DNA of 64,000 bases from Shinisaurus crocodilurus (lineage: Eukaryota > Chordata > Lepidosauria > Squamata > Shinisauridae), in NCBI GenBank assembly GCA_021292165.1, contig CM037877.1, forward strand, positions 206,750,715 through 206,814,714, in the 5' to 3' direction. A program made the position numbers and the translations under genes. Position 1 is the first letter of the stretch; each line of letters opens with the position of its first letter. Of this stretch, positions 22,501 to 37,500 are shown piece after piece. Below the pieces are notes generated by a model that was given only the letters and a program-made list of their open reading frames with translations, was not told the DNA's origin and did no database searches.

Positions 22501-25500
22501 CTTCAGGTAGACAGCCAAAAATGAGAGAACCAAGAAGGAACAGAATCTCTGGTTGTCTCAGAGTATAGACTGGACAACTGCAAGAGTGGATACGTCCTCC
22601 TACCTGATCAGACTCTTCTGTTCTCAGAGGCCGTAAGTTTTGTGCAGCCTCCGATCGGACGGGTACTTCAACAGCTGACGGGTACTTCAAGCTATCTTTC
22701 TTCTTGACCTGCAGATATAAAGAATAAAAGACACATTTGGTCTGGGTTTTAACAGAGCAGGGCTTCGGGTATGCCAGGAACATGACACGCTGCTACCTAA
22801 GCAGGAAAATGTATAGCACCTACCTGTTGCTACAACTGGATTCCTTGCCAACTAGTTCAAGCAGGATGCCAAGGACTGCATGAGCCTTGACAAGTTATCC
22901 AGAATCCTCTACCAGGACCAACACCCTGAGCTCCCTGGAGGAAGGGTGGGATAAAATGTAATGAACAAAACCAAACCTTTGCTACATTCATAGTGCCAAT
23001 GGAAACTAATGTGGTGAACAAATGGGTTTTGATGGATAGGCAGTGTGGTATAGTGGTTAGAGTGCTAGACTCGGTGAGGGGAGATCAAATCCACCAATGA
23101 AGCTTGTGGGGCCATTCATTCTCCATGAGCTTAACCTATCTCAGTGTTGGTACAAAGATAAAATTGTATTGTCTATAAATGCCACCCTGAGGTCACGGGA
23201 GGAAGGGTAAATATCAGAGTGAGAGAATCCCAAATCATCCTGGAACAGCAATTCATTTTTGTTCCTAAACTTTGGAAGAGAAGAGAGGGCAGACGAGTGT
23301 ATGTAGGCAATTCTGTTCTGTGCAGTCCATAAAAATCAAATTCAGTGTGTGCACAAGGAAAAACGTTGCTTTTAGGAACAATAGTTCTTCCTCCTGCCTG
23401 CTGAACCACTGTGGGGAATCCTGAAGTGCATAAAAAAAGAAGACGCATAATCCACTGAGCTGATGCCATTTTGAAAACCCCACTTGCCAAAGGGCAACCA
23501 CCACCACCAACTTTAGAATCTCAAGCAAAAAACACACAAGGTGCCAGCTTTTACCGAGCAACACAGGGGTAAAAAGGAATGCACATTTTGTTCCGCCAAG
23601 AAACAGACATGACAAGGTGAAAAGTTCCACTAAAAAGACAACTCTGTCCTGGGGAATATTTCTGCTACTGAGGATTAATTCGCATTGGACCGTGCAGGTC
23701 TGTTGGCTGGCATGGGTGTCCAGATGTGCAAGCCTAGTGGTAGTTTCTCTTCTCTCTCTAATTAATTCATTGGCCCCACTGCATAAAGCCTACCTTCCAT
23801 CAAGCGCTTGCACCCATTTGGCTTGGGTTCTAACAAAGCAGGGCTTAGGGTATGACTCCAGTCTAGCTTGACTGGAGTCATGTACATAAGAGCAGCCCTG
23901 CTGGATCAGATGAAAAGCCTTTCTAGTCCAGCATCCTGTTTCCTGTAGCTAACCAGATGCCCATGGGAAGTGGCCCACACACACACACACATACACACAC
24001 ACACACAAACACCACATTAAGACATGCCTGAAATCCCTAGAAATACACACACTTCTTCAGCTACCTTGGAGGACTTTGTTACTTTCTCTGAAGTTCTTCT
24101 CTTCTTCTTTTCGGTTCCCTCAGGCTGTATTAATTTTTTCTTCTTTACCGTCTGTGAACTGGTTTTCATTTTACAGGCCTGGAGGAAAGGGAGGGAAGGG
24201 GATGCAGTGTCAGGGTCGTTCTGGGATAACCCACCATGAGACTTTTGTACGGGAAGTAGCTTGCCCTTTGGAAAGTGGGGATGACATCAGCCCACCAGTG
24301 GTCACTGCCCAGGTTCTCCTATCATTTAATGGAGAGAGGAAGCAGATGTGTGCAGTGACAAACGGAGGACAAAGTTTGGGCTGTATTTATCAGGAATTAC
24401 TACGTTGACACTTGGAACTGTGCATGCTCAGGAACCTGTTTCATTTAGAAAGGCAAGGAGAGCTGGAATCCCACTTCACACACCCCTCCCCAACTGCAAC
24501 ATCTCCACATAATATGTCAGAGACACATTAACTGCTTAAGCTACAGCAGTCTAAGCAGGTAGGATAACCATCTTCTCTTACCGCAGTGGGGCCCTCTGGG
24601 GAGTAGGCATAGGGCACTTTATAGGTTTTGCTTCTTTCTGCAAAACAGAGCAAGATAAGTCAGACAACTTTTTGCTTTGTGAATGAGGATGCTTAGCTTT
24701 CTACTCTGGGGGCGAAGGAATACAAATGCTCCAGATAATGCAAATGTTAAACTACGGGTCAGGATCAAACATGTGGGCAACTTATCCTTCCACACAGACT
24801 TAAGTCCACAGCATCTTACTCATTCAGGAACTCTCCAAGCACCCACCCAAGAGAATAGTGAACAGACCCTTGCTGGCAGCTTTGGGTCGACATTTGCAAC
24901 ATTCCTTTCTGTCACTGTGAATCTTGTTTCTATGGAAGGAAGCACTTCTTCACACAGTGCATAGTTAAACTGTGGAATTCACTTCCATAAGATGTAGTGA
25001 CAGCCGTCTGCTTTAAAAGGGAATTAGACAAATTCATGGCAGATAAGGCTATCAAAGGCCACCAGCCCTGGTGGCTATATATTACCTCCAGTATCAGAGA
25101 CAGTACACTTCTCAATAGCAATTGCTGGAGAACATGAGTAGGACTGCTACTGTGCTTATATACTATTTATTTGTTTTGTTTTGTGCCCTGCCTTTCTACC
25201 AAAAATGGCACTCAAGCTGCCTCACAATCACCGATAAAAACAACAGTAAGCAAATACATTAAAACGTACTGTAATTAAAAATAATTAAAACAACAACAAA
25301 AAGAGTTAAAACAGCATCCAGATCAACAGAACCACTTTCACACCAAAGGCCTGTTTGAATAAAGCAGTATTTGCCTGCCCGCAGGACAACAAAAAAGGAG
25401 TGAGCCTAGCCTCCCTCAGCAGGGAGTTTCACAGCCAGGGAGTGGCCACCAAGAAGGCCTTCTTTCACGCTGCCACCAAACATGCCCCTGAAGGTGGTGG

Positions 25501-28500
25501 TCTTGAAAGAAGGGCCTTTTCTAAAGATCTTAAGATCTGGGCAGGCTTGTATGGGAGAAGGTAGTCTTTTCAGATAGCCTGTAAGATGCTCCCTGTAACC
25601 CATCCAGTCAACAGCCTGGCTGCAGCATTCTGGACCAACTGAAGTTTCTGAACAGTCAGCCCAATGTAGAGCACATTACAGTAGTCCAAACAGGATGCAA
25701 CTAAGGCATGTGTTGGAGACCATGTGAATTTGTACCCCTGTTCTAATGTTTAGTTAGGCCTGACTAGAGAATCTTGCATTCTTGTTTTCTGCTTTCTTGC
25801 CTTTCTGTAAGGAACTGCTTGCTAAAGTTGCAAAATGTAGGTGGATTGAGATGTAAGAGAGAGAAAAAGTAAGGTTGCAAGCTGCTTTGTTTACAGCTGC
25901 GGGTTGAAGGGAGAGAGAGAAGTTTCTGATAAGAGAAAGGCAAAAGGAATGTGTGTGTCTACTGTAAGTCAAGCGAAAGGACTAGGAAGGGGGAAGGGGG
26001 GGTGCTAGTGTCAGACTGATGTGTGTACTTTCCAAAGAACAGACAAGATAGAGTTGTACTGATAGAAAAGAACAGAAGGAAATGTATGTACCAAGAAGGA
26101 CAGAGGAAGTCGTTGAATGTATGTGAAAGAGGTCATGATAAGGAGAATGTTTTTCTACGCAACTGTATGTAATGTGACTGTATGTGATGCAAACATGTAT
26201 CTGATCCCATGCTGTATAAAAGATCCAAGAAGAACTTGAAACAGGGCTCTTGATTTGAGTCCCAGACTCCTAAAGCCTACTTGAGGCCTCAAATAAATCT
26301 GGTTTCCCTTCTTCCCTCGGTGTGTTTATTGGGCAGGGCACACTGAGGCACGGACCACCACTTTGCCGGGAGAGGACACCTTTTTGGTGCCAGCAACACA
26401 TGTATGACCATGGCCAGATCAGATGCCTGTAGGAACAGGCACAGCTGGCACACTAGCCTCCGCTGTGCAAATGCTCTCCTGGCCACTGCTGAGTGCTGAT
26501 ATCTACTTATGACTTCCCATAGGCATCTAGTTGTCCAGTGAGAACAGAATGTTCAACTAGATAGGCCTTTGGTCTGATCTAGCATGGCTCTTCTTATGCT
26601 CTCATGGCATTCTATGTGTCAAGCAAAGAGCCTTGCTAGCATACCCTCTGGTCAGAGAGTTTGGAGAGATGTCTAACAAGCAACGCAGTTTGGAGAGGAA
26701 CCTTTCACCTACGTCCTGACGACACTGAAACCCAGTCTTCAGTGGGAACATGAAGGCTCACATTTATGAATTCAGACACACAACGCAAAGCCCAAGAAAA
26801 ACAAACCTTTGGCGGAATGGTGGTGATTCATTTCATGAGACAAGGAAGAGGACTCTCTCTCCCAGGAATTCTCTCTGGATGGATTGCAGCTATGTTCATA
26901 ATGGCAGTAATTTCTCCCAAAGTCCTCTCTCCTCCTGTAAAAAGAAGTGCATGGCTTACTTGAGCAGTGGCAACCTTCTGCGTTCAATGAAACATCAAGA
27001 GCCTGACTGTTACTGCTCCCCTACACCCCAAAATTCTAGGAACTGATAAGTTGGGGAGGGCAGAGGGATAAGTCTCTCTAGCAAAAGGAAAAAAAAAAAA
27101 AAACAAGCAACACCCTCACAAAACTACAATTCCCAAGGTTTGCTGGGGGAAGGCAACCAGTTAAACCACCTTGGTTTCAATTTAGGTTTGTGCTGCATAT
27201 GTAGTAATAGGTTCCATTCAACACCGATAAAACTTAAGAGCATTCCCAGCAATTGCTACCCTGAATCCATCCACCCATCTCCTATTCTACTTATGTACCA
27301 GAAATCCTTTTTCCATGGATTGTTTCCTAGTTCTTCCTATACACAATACCCAGAAGGCACTGATTTTCCCCTACTTATCTCAGACACCTTGCTTCTCTAT
27401 GCCTGGAACCATCAGGATTTGATCTGATCCAAACACTAACCAGTTCCTAAAACAAAACAGTCAGCTACTCTGGTGATCACTGCAAGTCCCAGGAATGGTA
27501 GTTGTCTCACCTCCAAGGGGATCTTGAACTTTGCTCTTGTCTGTGAGGAGAATGCTCTGGCCTGAGAGAGGATCGTGAACGATGCTCTTGTCTGTGAGGG
27601 GATCTCGAACGATGCCCATGAGGGGATCTCGAACGATGCCCATGAGGGGATCTCGACCTAGATTCCCGCCTGCGAGGGGATCTCGAAGGATGAGTACGCA
27701 ACTCCCTTGGAGCCCAGTTTGAGCCGGAATGCTTTGAATCACTGCTGTGATGACTTTTCGGTGAACAAGTATGGTGTTCCAGCAGTCTTCCAGTATCACA
27801 TTTTAGATTACAAGAGATGAGAGCATGAGGCGGCGACTGAGAGGGCACCTGGCAAGAGGGTTGGGCGATTAAGGCACAGGAGCAATCTGCAGAAGTCTCC
27901 CATTTCCTTTACTCACTGGAGCATCCAATGAGAACTCAGGGGGAAACCAATGCTAATGGGATAAAGCTGGGCTAGGACTGTGGCTCAAGGGCTCACTAAT
28001 GCCTGGACTATGAACTATCTCCTGCTTCTCTGGCACTCCTCCTAGGACACTTTGTCCTTGCCTCAGGTTCAGGTTATAGGAGCATAGGAAGCTGCCGTAC
28101 ACTGAGTCAGTCCATTGGTCCATCTAGCCCAGTATGGTCAACCCTGACCCAGCAGTGGCTCTCCAGAGTGTCAGGGAGGGATTTTTCCAGGTGCCGAGGA
28201 TTGAACCTGGGACCTTCTGCCTGCAAAGCAGGTGCTCTACCACTGAGCCACCACCATCCTTCCCTCATATTTTCTCTGCAAAGGCTGATCATTAGTGTTT
28301 CTTATTCTGAAACATGCAAGATTACCTCAGCATCTGTCCAAGCATTTATCAAAATCACAACATACGCGTGAAAGTTACACTGAAAACATAGCAGCAGGCC
28401 ACCATTTTATTATTATTACTATTTTTTAGACATCCTGATTTTGTGAGCAAAAGAGTGGTGAAAGAGCCCCCTCCCACTCACCCCCCGTTATTCTCTTAAC

Positions 28501-31500
28501 AATCCGCTTCCTTTAGAGCAGTGTTCTCCAACCTTGGGTCCCCAGATGTTTTTGGCCTACAAGTCCTACAACTACAGCATAGCTGGCTGGGGCATGCTGG
28601 GAGTTGTAGGCCAAAAACATCTGGGGACCCAAGGTTGGAGAACACTGCTTTAGAGAAACAACTGCTTCTCGCTTAGTAGCTTAGTTCCCCTTTCCCCTCT
28701 TCTCTGCCCTCTTTATTCAGTCCGAACCAACCCAATCCTCCTTTCACCGCCTAGGTTTCTGCTCTTAATAAAATTCATTTCCAAGATTTCCAGAAGCAAC
28801 TTACCGAGCTTCTGTCATTTTCAGAGATGTTGTCACACTTGCCAGCTTGGTTAACACTCCAGGGTGGCTCCTGATAATCTTCAGGCGCCCATCTGCTCAG
28901 GTTTTCAGCATGAAAAGATGCAGTTTCCCAGGAATAAGGCTGGAGAGATGAACAATTCCAGACAGGGGAATGAGGGCAGCAATGAAACAAAAACCTAAGT
29001 AGGGATTTGCAAGGGATCTGTTTTGGGGGTGAAAATCTGACAGATTTTCCTGACTCGGCCCTCTGAATTCCGTTCCCATTTCCCCCACACTGGCGCCGAC
29101 TCGATCTGTCGCGAGTCAAACCAGCATGCGGATTTCTGCTTTTAAAACAGGCCACAATTTGCGCGAGGGCATAAAGCTGCACAGACCTGTCCATAGTTCA
29201 TTTGACTACTACATCCAGCCTTGCAACCTATTTTTGTGACAGAGACATACAATAGCCACCACTGTGGAAAGGGAAACAATACTATAATTAACAATCTCTG
29301 CCAGAATTTATGCAGGGGACATTTTTCCTACTTATGCCCTACCCCAGACCAGTCAACAGATAAATGCTTTTTATGCCCAAGGCTATATGTATTCCATGTG
29401 TCCATGGACGCACTCTGGTACAGAACCTGGCTTCCTGAGAACTGCTGCTTGATTTCTCTCTTTTTAACACTAAATTCCTAGCCCTCACGTGTGTATGGGT
29501 TTTATTGTATGCTTACTGTATTTTTAAAATGGAGATTTGTAAGCTGCTTCAGGAGCATTGCCGAGAAGTGGAGCAAAACAAAGCTCAACGATCAGTAGCA
29601 AGTAATTGTACGGTAAAAGTGCTGGATCCGTAGCAATCCGCAACCCACTAAAATGAATTAAAGCCTTGCTTCCCATCCCTGCACATCCACAATTTACTTA
29701 AGCACTTTTGGGTCATCAAGGTAGATCCTGAAGGGCCAGCTTTTCTGTCCTGCTGTTTTCTGAACATAGGAATTTTCAGGGCTGGCCCAAGACATTTTGC
29801 TGCCCGGGGCAAAGACGGCGCCTGCTCCCCGCACCCACATTCCAGGTACAGAATCCAGCCAGGCTGGCAATTTGACTCTGACTTCAGCACTGGTGACAGG
29901 ACAACATCCTGCACTGCATCCAGGAGCAGCGGGCTAGTTTAGAAGGCACAGAGCAGGCCGCGTGGCACACACAGCTCTGTCCTCCAGCAACTTCCTGCAG
30001 CTCCCTGCCTCCCAGTACCTGCCACCTGAGGTGGCTGCCTCACTCTGCCTAATGGTAGGGCTGACCCTGGGAGTCCTTGTTTGTTAAGCAGCAAATCACA
30101 ACAATTGAGGGCAGATGACTTTGCCACAGAAGCTAACAGCACAATCCTATGCATGGCTACTCAGAAGTAAGTCCCACTGAGCTCACTAGGCCTACTGCCA
30201 GGTACGTGAGTATAGGATTGCCGCCTCAAAGATCAAGCCGGGCACAGGGTGGATTTAGCATTCATTAGTGATCATTCATGCTGGTGCAAGACCAGCATGA
30301 ATGGTCACTAAATGAGAATAACAGTAGGAGTGTGTGACGTGATGATATCATCATTCGAGCTGCAAACTGCACCAGGTGTTTGGGAGGGAGGGTGGGAGTG
30401 AAGATATGGGGACTGTTAACAGGTGGGCTGCTTGTAGGCCATAACTCCAAAGTCCAGAAACCAAAAGAACTACACTCATGCCTTGGATTGAGAGCATAAT
30501 TCGTTCCAGAAACGTGCTTGTAATCCAAAACACTCTTATATCAAAACGAAATCCCCCCAAAAAAATTTGTACAGAGATTTTTAATTTAAGCCGTACTACA
30601 GTACTTGTATTGCAAGACGTCGCTTGTATATCAAGTAAAAAATAAATAAATAAATATTTAAAAATGTGCTTGTCTTGCAAAACGCTCTCAAACCAAGTTA
30701 CTTGCAATCCAAGGTACTACTGTACTTGCGACAGAGACAGCCATGCTAGGTTTGTCTAAGGACTGGAGGATGTAGGTAAAAACTGTATTTATGGTCAAAC
30801 ACATACAAACTGATTTTGTGTTTAGTATCATTTCTCAGGAAACCGAACCACCATTTACATAATGGCAGTCAATAAACTGAATCACAAAGGCAGTGCAGCT
30901 ATATGGAAAAATTAAGTTATAAAGATTTACACTCTCAACGTAAGCTGTTTTTCATAGCTTGTGTCGGTAAACCAAAAAAAAAAGCATTAATTCCTAGTGA
31001 AAAATTATAGCATTTTGCAAGAACAATCAGGTTTTCGGATCATTCTACACCACGGTAGGCAACCTTTGGGGCCCGTGGACATATTTGGCAATTTGAGAAA
31101 CGGTGCTGGACACCACCACAAAATGGGTGCGCTGCAGATGCTTTCAGGAATTCTTGGGAAATGAAGGTGGCAGGTGTCTGCAAACACCTGCCACCTTCAT
31201 TTCCCAAGAATTCCTCTAAGCCCCACATGTGGCCCAGAAGCATTCATGGTGTGGCGTAGTGGTTAGAGTGTTGGACTGGGACTCGGGAGATCCGGGTTCT
31301 AGTCCCCACTCGGCCATGAAACTCACTGGGTGACTTTGGGCCAGTCACTGCCTCTCAGCCTAACCTACCTCACAGGGTTGTTGTGAGGATAAAATGGAGA
31401 GGAGGATTATGTAAGCCGCCTTGAGTTCCTTGTAGGAAAAAAGGCGGGGTATAAATGTAATAAATAAATAAATAAACAAATAAAAGAAAATGGGACACAT

Positions 31501-34500
31501 TGTTTTGAAGCAATCCCAGCTGCCAGTAAGAATTTTTTTATTAAAAAGAAAAAGAAAAAAGGAGGAGGGGTAGGGCACCTCGGCTGGCACCGAAAGGTCT
31601 TTGAGGGAAACACTGGGAATCTGCCTTAGCCTGAGTCAGACCAAGGGTCCATCTAGCCCAGCATCGTCGACAGTGCCTGGCAATGGCTCTCCCTGCAGGG
31701 TTTCTCCCTGCCCTACCTGGAGATGCTGGGGATCGAGCCTGGGACCTTCTGCATTCAAAGCATGTGCTCTATCACTGAGCCATGGCTCTCCCCATGGTGT
31801 AGAATAGTTCTACATTACAGTTCTACACTATGGAAATTTGGATAACAGGTACCAAGCTTTATCTTTCCTTTTCAGCTCTTTTTTCCCCCTTTAGGTACAG
31901 GGGTTTGAAGGCTTTATGAGGGGGGGGGGGTGTAGTGCTTGAGATAAGTGCTTTTCCACTTTTCCTTTTTGTTTGCACGACTGCTCTGTCCTGCCACACC
32001 AGGAACTGGCCCATTAAGATTCCCATGGAAACGAATGGATTTAGGATTCAAGAAGCAGGCCCAAGTATGCTCTCTAGGAACATAGACCCAAGAAGTTCTT
32101 TCATGCTTACCCACTCAATTTCTTCTTCTCTGACCAGCACAGGCACACAACGGATATCACTGATGGTACTTGGGAGGCTGGAGGAGTTGATAGCTGGAGC
32201 AGCACAGGTTTGATGATGGTCTACATCCTCACAGCTGCCCGAGATTTGGTTCTGCATTGATTTCAAGCAAAATCAGGGTTAGAATGTTCTGGGAAGCAGG
32301 AATGATTAGTCAACAGCAGCACACCAATCGGCGACCTGGATCATTTACCTCATTTCAAGGATTTCCACTTCCCCTTGCCAATTTTCTTCCTCCTATACCC
32401 TCTGCATTACTGCTTTTCCTGCATTCCACTGCAGCCTAGACAATTTTCTGGGCCAGGGTGAAAGGCATCTTGTAGAAGCCAGTGTAGATGCAGTACTGGG
32501 CAGATGACATGAAGAATGCCAACCAATCTGCTCCCAGGGGCTCCTGCCTCCAGTTGGAGGCATGGCTGGCCCAGTAAAAATGGCGGGATCACCCAGGAGC
32601 TGGCTGTTGGGGCCATCTGCAGGACCCGCATCCTGGGTAAATGCCTCATTTGTCCAAACATGATGACATCATGATTTGTCCCTTCATGACGACAGGGATG
32701 GATTAGGAGTTAGCAGTACGTGAGTAGGTATGGGAAATGTAATAAAATAAGGTAAAACAGGATTTCAAACAGAATTCTGTAACTAAAGATGTCTCTCTGA
32801 CTGCTCATTACAATCAAGATCACTGTAGCAACAGGAACATGATTTACAGTTGTTTTTTTTACTGGGCTCTGTGATCACTTTGGGTACCAAGAATTTGACC
32901 ATGTCCAAGACTGAAGACTCTAGTTATGTTCACGTCAACAGTGATGAAAATGCATCAATATCAAAATTTCAACAAATTCAACTGTGTGCAGGTGTAACTA
33001 TTGATGTAAATCATTCACAAAACATACGATGGGCAATATGCAATGCTGCCACTCCACTTATGCCATTGACGTAGCACTAGCATAAGGAACCTCTAGTGCA
33101 ACGCCAATAGCCTATGTTGGTGGCACAATGGGTTTCCCTGGAAAACCCATCATGTCAGCATATGCTTTTGGCTTGGCGCTAAAGGTCACTTACACTATTC
33201 CTACGTCAGTGCCGTGAGAGGAGTGGTAGTGTTGGATACTGCCCTGTATTTCACACAGTTTTCGTTTTTCCAACTACATAGATATCGAGAGGAAAAGTAG
33301 CCACAAAGGTATTTTACATCCATTCATATTAAAGTCTAAAGCAGTGTTCTCCAACCTTGGGTCCCCAGATGTTTTTGGCCTACAGCTCCCAGCATACCAC
33401 AGCCAGCTACATTGGCTGGGGCATGCTGGGAGTTGTAGGCCAAAAACATCTGGGGACCCAAGGTTGGAGAACACTGGTCTAAAGGATTCTTGTGTGTTTG
33501 GGGATTTAAAGGAAAAATTTGGTGATGTGGTTCTAGAGAGATCTTGAAAAAGGCTAACCAGTCTCCACTTTGGAATCCTTATATAAGCTATTTACTTCAA
33601 GGGCAAGAAGGGGACCGTTATTAAATACCAGATCAATTTCTTCCTTTTTCTCACACCAATGATCATCTGCGGCCTCAGATAAGAATGGTATTTCTACAGC
33701 AAGAGGTGCACTAGCATGGCTGGCTTCCAGCTGCACGAACAAGAGAAAGTTCAGGAATTATGGGTCTGAAGGGATCCGATACTAAACTTGAACAATAATA
33801 AGACAAAGGACAGTGCCTGGATGGTTCATGCAAGAACACCCAGAATACTTTGTAAACAATATCCAATGACATAAAATGAAGAAAAATTACAGGGGAGACA
33901 ATTACAACTGCCGTGCAAATAAGTGCAAAAAACAATAACTAAGTCTATACAAAATTTTAGCTCACAAAAACCACCACAAACTTAGCCAATAAAACTTAGG
34001 TCCCCCATTGCTTTAAAAACTGGATCAGCCATGTTTTTCTATGTGATTGGAGCAATTCCATGTTGCTCTAATTACCCAATAACGTTAACCACTTGCTAAA
34101 AAAAACAATATTAAGATCTCACATCTGATCTTGTGGCTGTAATTGTGGTTTGTCAATGGTTTGTGAATTCAGACATAACAGCAAACCCACAGTTAGCCTA
34201 AACTGTGGCTTGCTAACCAACTTCAAACCATGGTTTCAGATCCTGGTTTGTCAGGCTCAAACAAACCATGGTTTGTGGGCAGGTTCAGGCTCAGTCATTC
34301 AAACAAATCATGGTTTTGTCAGCAGGAGGAGGGAAATAAATTACCTCCAACGCAGCAGGTCCAGAAAGCAGAGGGTAGCAATGAGTGATTATATATATAC
34401 AGTTTTATTGTAGAGTAACAGAGTATATAATTGCAGTCTCCCTGTACAAAAGGAGCTTACCATACAGTAGTAGTAGCAGTTGTTTCTTATTCAAGGCACA

Positions 34501-37500
34501 GCAACACACAGTAGGAGGCTTGCAGCAACAGAGTAGCTACTGCAGCAACCCAGAGCACAGCTCAGCTGTCTTAAGTAGCAGCTAATAGGTGCCTTACCCT
34601 GTTCACAGGTGCAGGCACTTACATGCCTTCGCTGTGAGTCAAAACTTACCATGTTGTGATGTTACACGAAATACCAACATCCCCCTGCTTTTCGTGTACA
34701 CATCACACGGCAAAGTTTTTCAATACAACAGCATCAGTTTTGTCAATTTTTGATGCTGTTCTTTTCCGATAGGTTTTGAAAGAAGATCTGCAGGAATTTC
34801 ATTCCCTGCCAAATATAGAACTTCTATCAAACCATCCCTGATGCATTCCTTTGCATGGTTCGTTTTAATTTGTAAATATTTTGTCCTTTGCTTATTGCTT
34901 TCTGTTCTTAGAATTGCAATGCTGGCCTGATTGTCCTGATACACTTTCACAGGTTTACTAACATAAACCCTGGCATCTTTAAACAATTGTTAACAGCCAT
35001 TCAATATTTACAATCGCATAGCTCAGTGCATTAAGTTCGGCTTCGGTCGAACTTAAGCTTACAGTTGTTTGCTTTTTACAAGACCAATCAAATAAAGCAT
35101 TGTTAAAAAAATAACAAACACCAGATGTGCTTTTGCTATCGCTACCAAAGCTTGCATCTGCGTGGATTTGTAAACCTCCTGTACGCTGATTTGTAAAACG
35201 TAACCTGAAATGTAATGTTCTTTTCAGGTAGCGTACAACTATCTGCGTAAAGCCTTTTCAGTGCTTTCCACGACTGCTCTGTGGGGTTTATGGTTTGTCT
35301 GCTTAGCAGATTTACACTGGCCGCAATATCTGGTCTTGTAGCCTTTGCTATAAAGCTCAACTGTCCTAGCACACTTCTATACAATGTGACATCCTCAAAT
35401 TGCTTGATGTCATCCAGTGATTGGAAATCCACAATCATTGGTGTTTCTACTGTATTAGCATTGCCTAAATGTAATTTTTCTATTACATCTTTAATCTTCT
35501 TCGTTTGATGCACTAAAACACTGCCTTCTTGGTCTGTCTCCACTTCTAAAGAAAGATAATTGGTTACATCACCAAGACATTTTAATTCAAAATGGGTTTG
35601 GAGGTCTTGCACCAACTTATCATATTGTTTTTTCTCAGACCAGAAAATCAAAAGGTCATCAACATAACACAGGATATACATTCTATGTTTATGCTCTTCC
35701 TTAATAAATAAACACTGGTCTGCTGTACCTTGCACAAAACCCAAATTAATTAAAGTTTTAGTCAAAACTGTGTTCCAACACCTGGCAGATTGTTTTAAGC
35801 CATACAAAGATTTTCTCAGCTTGCAAACAAAATCCTTTTTCACCTTAATACCATCTGGTGGCAACATGTAAATGTCTTCTGACAATTCTCCATACAAGAA
35901 AGCTGTCGTTACATCTAGATGTGACACGTGCATATGGTTTTCAGCAGCAACTTTAAACATCATTCGGATAGTTTCAAAGCGAATAGTTGGTGCAAACACC
36001 TCATGATAATCCTGCCCTGCGATTTGAGCAAACCCACGAGCGACCAACCTAGCTTTGTGCTGTACAACCTTCCCTGACTGATCAGTTTTTACTTTAAAGA
36101 TCCACCTGCTATCAATCAGTTTCATGGAAGGATGTTTCTTTACTAACTTCCACGTTTTGTTCTTTTCTAACGAGTTTAGTTCTGCTTGCATAGCAGTCAA
36201 CCATGGTTTTGCATCCTCAGTAGACAGCTTTTCAATCTCCTTATAATTCTGAGGCTCAAAAATTGCCTTGCCTGCGAATTCGTCTTGATATCTAACAGGA
36301 CGTTTTTTAACTCGTTTTGTTCTACGCACCCCCCTCCGTTCCTCATCAGAGTTCTCAGGTTCCTTTTTAAGTGAAACAGTACCTATTGTGAATAAAGGTT
36401 TCTGTTTATCTTCATCACCTGAATTTCTTGAGGTTTCAGTATCAGATTCTTCTGACTGGTATGGGGTATTCTTAACACTTTCATACTCTGATTCTGAATC
36501 TGAATCGGTGTCTGAAACTGAATCTGCCTTTGAATTATCAGAGGCAGTACTTCTAATTGGATATGGTTGAAAAATTCCAACACCCTCCCAATTAATGTTG
36601 CACTCAACACTCCTGGTTAGTCTTACAGTTTGAGTGTCAGTCATAAGAACACGGTATGATCCTTTCTCATAACCAAGAAATGTTCCTTGCAATCCTCTTT
36701 TGTCTAACTTTTGACCTTGGGGTGTGTGTACCCACATGTCAGAACCAAAAATTCTGAAATGTTTAACTGAAGGCTTCCTGTTATACATTTTCTCATATGG
36801 TGTACACTTCAAAACAGAACTGAAACTTCTATTATGAACATAATTGAAACAATTAAGAGCTTCTGCCCAAAAATCATCAGTTAGTTTTGCATCATGCAAT
36901 AGTTTTCAAACCTTGCAAAAGAGTTTGATTGGCCCTTTCACACAATCCATTCTGCCATGGAGAACGAGGACTTGCAACCATATGCTCAATTCCTTGCTCA
37001 CTGAGAAAAGCATTAAATTGTGCTGAACAAAATCCCCCCCCCCATATCTGTGAAGAAACAGGTAACATGGGAACTATGCCTGTTCTTTACCCAGGCACAG
37101 AATGCTTTGAACTTGTCCAGAGCTTCTGCTTTCCTTTGTAACATGTACACAAAGGTGTATCTTGTATACTGATCAATGAGCACCATAAAATAACGTGCCC
37201 CACCTCTGGAAGTTGTCAGAGGTCCTACGAGATCACCGTGTACATATTGAAATGCCTTTTCAGCTTTTCTCTCAGTTTTAATCCCCTTTCGAGCTTGCTT
37301 TACTTTGTTTTGAGCACAGGATATACATTTCATGTGACAATCACATTTCTTTAAATGCATCCCTTCAACTATCTTTTCCATTTGTTTTACAGCTTGGAAA
37401 TTTAAATGCCCAAACTTTCTATGATAACTATGAATGCAATTATCATGCAATGGTGCATTTGATTTTAAATTCATGGTTGTTGCTTCACAACCTTCATTTT

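Noticed and set aside
22238..22783. 181-codon - frame overlapping the 22.7 kb exon
   Set aside because: Only the splice-bounded 35 codons fit the gene; the rest is intron and GC-rich repeat.
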